From assembly GCA_041592135.1 (NCBI GenBank), contig JBFHQR010000150.1: a stretch of DNA of 5,101 nt; one strand, 5' to 3'. Positions 4,832 through 5,101 of this stretch are shown here, piece after piece. Positions within the stretch are counted from its first letter, which is position 1. The number at the start of each line of letters is the position of its first letter. The DNA comes from Porticoccus sp041592135. GTDB lineage: Bacteria > Pseudomonadota > Gammaproteobacteria > Pseudomonadales > Porticoccaceae. The notes below the pieces were generated by a model, which ran no database searches, was not told the origin of the DNA, and was given only the letters and a program-made list of their open reading frames with translations. The position numbers and the translations under genes are program-made.

Positions 4832-5101
4832 ATGAAACAGCCATTTTTAAAATATTCAGCGTTAGCTGTTTTACTCAGTGCGCATCCATTTGTCGCCGCC
4901 ACGGCTGAAGAAGCCACCAGCCTGTCTGAAATATTCACCAAAAGTGACACCAAGTTTTCGTTCCGCTACCGCTATGAATATGTGGACGAAGATAACAGCA
5001 AGGAAGATGCAAAAGCCTCCACCCTGAAATCCAGGGTGACCTGGAGCTCAGCCAGTTACAACGGTTTTTCCGGTCTGCTGGAAGTCGATGATGTCAGCCA
5101 G
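4832..5101 (+). CDS. Probable outer-membrane porin, N-terminal 90 residues (3' end outside window)
   Basis: The frame from ATG 4832 is open to the last base. It starts MKQPFLKYSALAVLLSAHPF, a signal peptide with likely cleavage after A25 (A-T-A then E). The mature part opens SLSEIFTKSDTKFSFRYRYEYVDEDN, then STLKSRVTWSSASYNGFSGLLEVDDV. Alternating aromatic/polar strands with short acidic turns are typical of a beta-barrel. The pattern FRYRYEYVD followed by ASTLKSRV and GFSGLLEVDDV resembles Gram-negative porins annotated as alginate-export-family or general porins of ~400 residues. That family call is from memory of such sequences and the substrate is unknown. The start is supported by GAGGAA (4821-4826), 5 bases upstream. 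It is preceded by a sigma-54 promoter and a terminator, so expression is probably conditional, for example nutrient-limited uptake. It lies too near the window end to complete a standard open-reading-frame call. Confidence 0.78.
   Translation, partial: MKQPFLKYSALAVLLSAHPFVAATAEEATSLSEIFTKSDTKFSFRYRYEYVDEDNSKEDAKASTLKSRVTWSSASYNGFSGLLEVDDVSQ

Noticed and set aside
4729..4953. Minus-strand 74-codon open frame across the porin leader and start
   Set aside because: It is antisense to the terminator hairpin and the porin signal peptide, has no visible ribosome site and no recognisable motif.

Overview
This window looks like a chromosomal segment from a gammaproteobacterium. The divergent guaB/xseA pair is a familiar gammaproteobacterial arrangement. 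The coding DNA is GC-rich, and the signal peptides and an outer-membrane barrel start point to a Gram-negative cell. I cannot name a genus from sequence alone. No mobile element, CRISPR array, tRNA or rRNA is visible.

Layout. Positions 1-601 (minus strand) hold the first 200 codons of guaB, IMP dehydrogenase; its 3' part lies outside the window. A 212-base divergent intergenic region (602-813) carries a TATAAT box facing guaB and a small palindrome just upstream of it. On the plus strand, xseA (814-2148, large subunit of exonuclease VII) is followed after 5 bases by a gene for an exported M3B/PepF-type zinc oligopeptidase (2154-4070). The two are probably co-transcribed. After an 86-base gap rich in GTCAAC-type inverted repeats comes a small exported protein with two EF-hands (4157-4489).

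Positions 4490-4831 form a 342-base non-coding region that becomes strongly AT-rich and is the most interesting part of the window. It contains a hairpin after the EF-hand gene, a set of mutually exclusive ATGCC/GGCAT hairpins, a near-consensus sigma-54 (-24/-12) promoter, and a short leader ending in a strong intrinsic terminator. That terminator lies before the next gene, which begins at 4832 and encodes the start of a probable outer-membrane porin (runs off the window end). Just before the terminator, a small hairpin with the hexaloop AACGAA overlaps the terminator's 5' arm. This is the geometry of an antiterminator and resembles one half of an ANTAR-protein target RNA. The porin is therefore probably controlled twice: by a sigma-54 activator at initiation, and by attenuation in the leader. 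A short sigma-54-dependent small RNA is the main alternative.

Functionally the left half is housekeeping (GTP synthesis, DNA repair). The right half consists of envelope functions: a probably periplasmic peptidase, an exported calcium-binding protein and a regulated porin. No shared pathway is evident across them.
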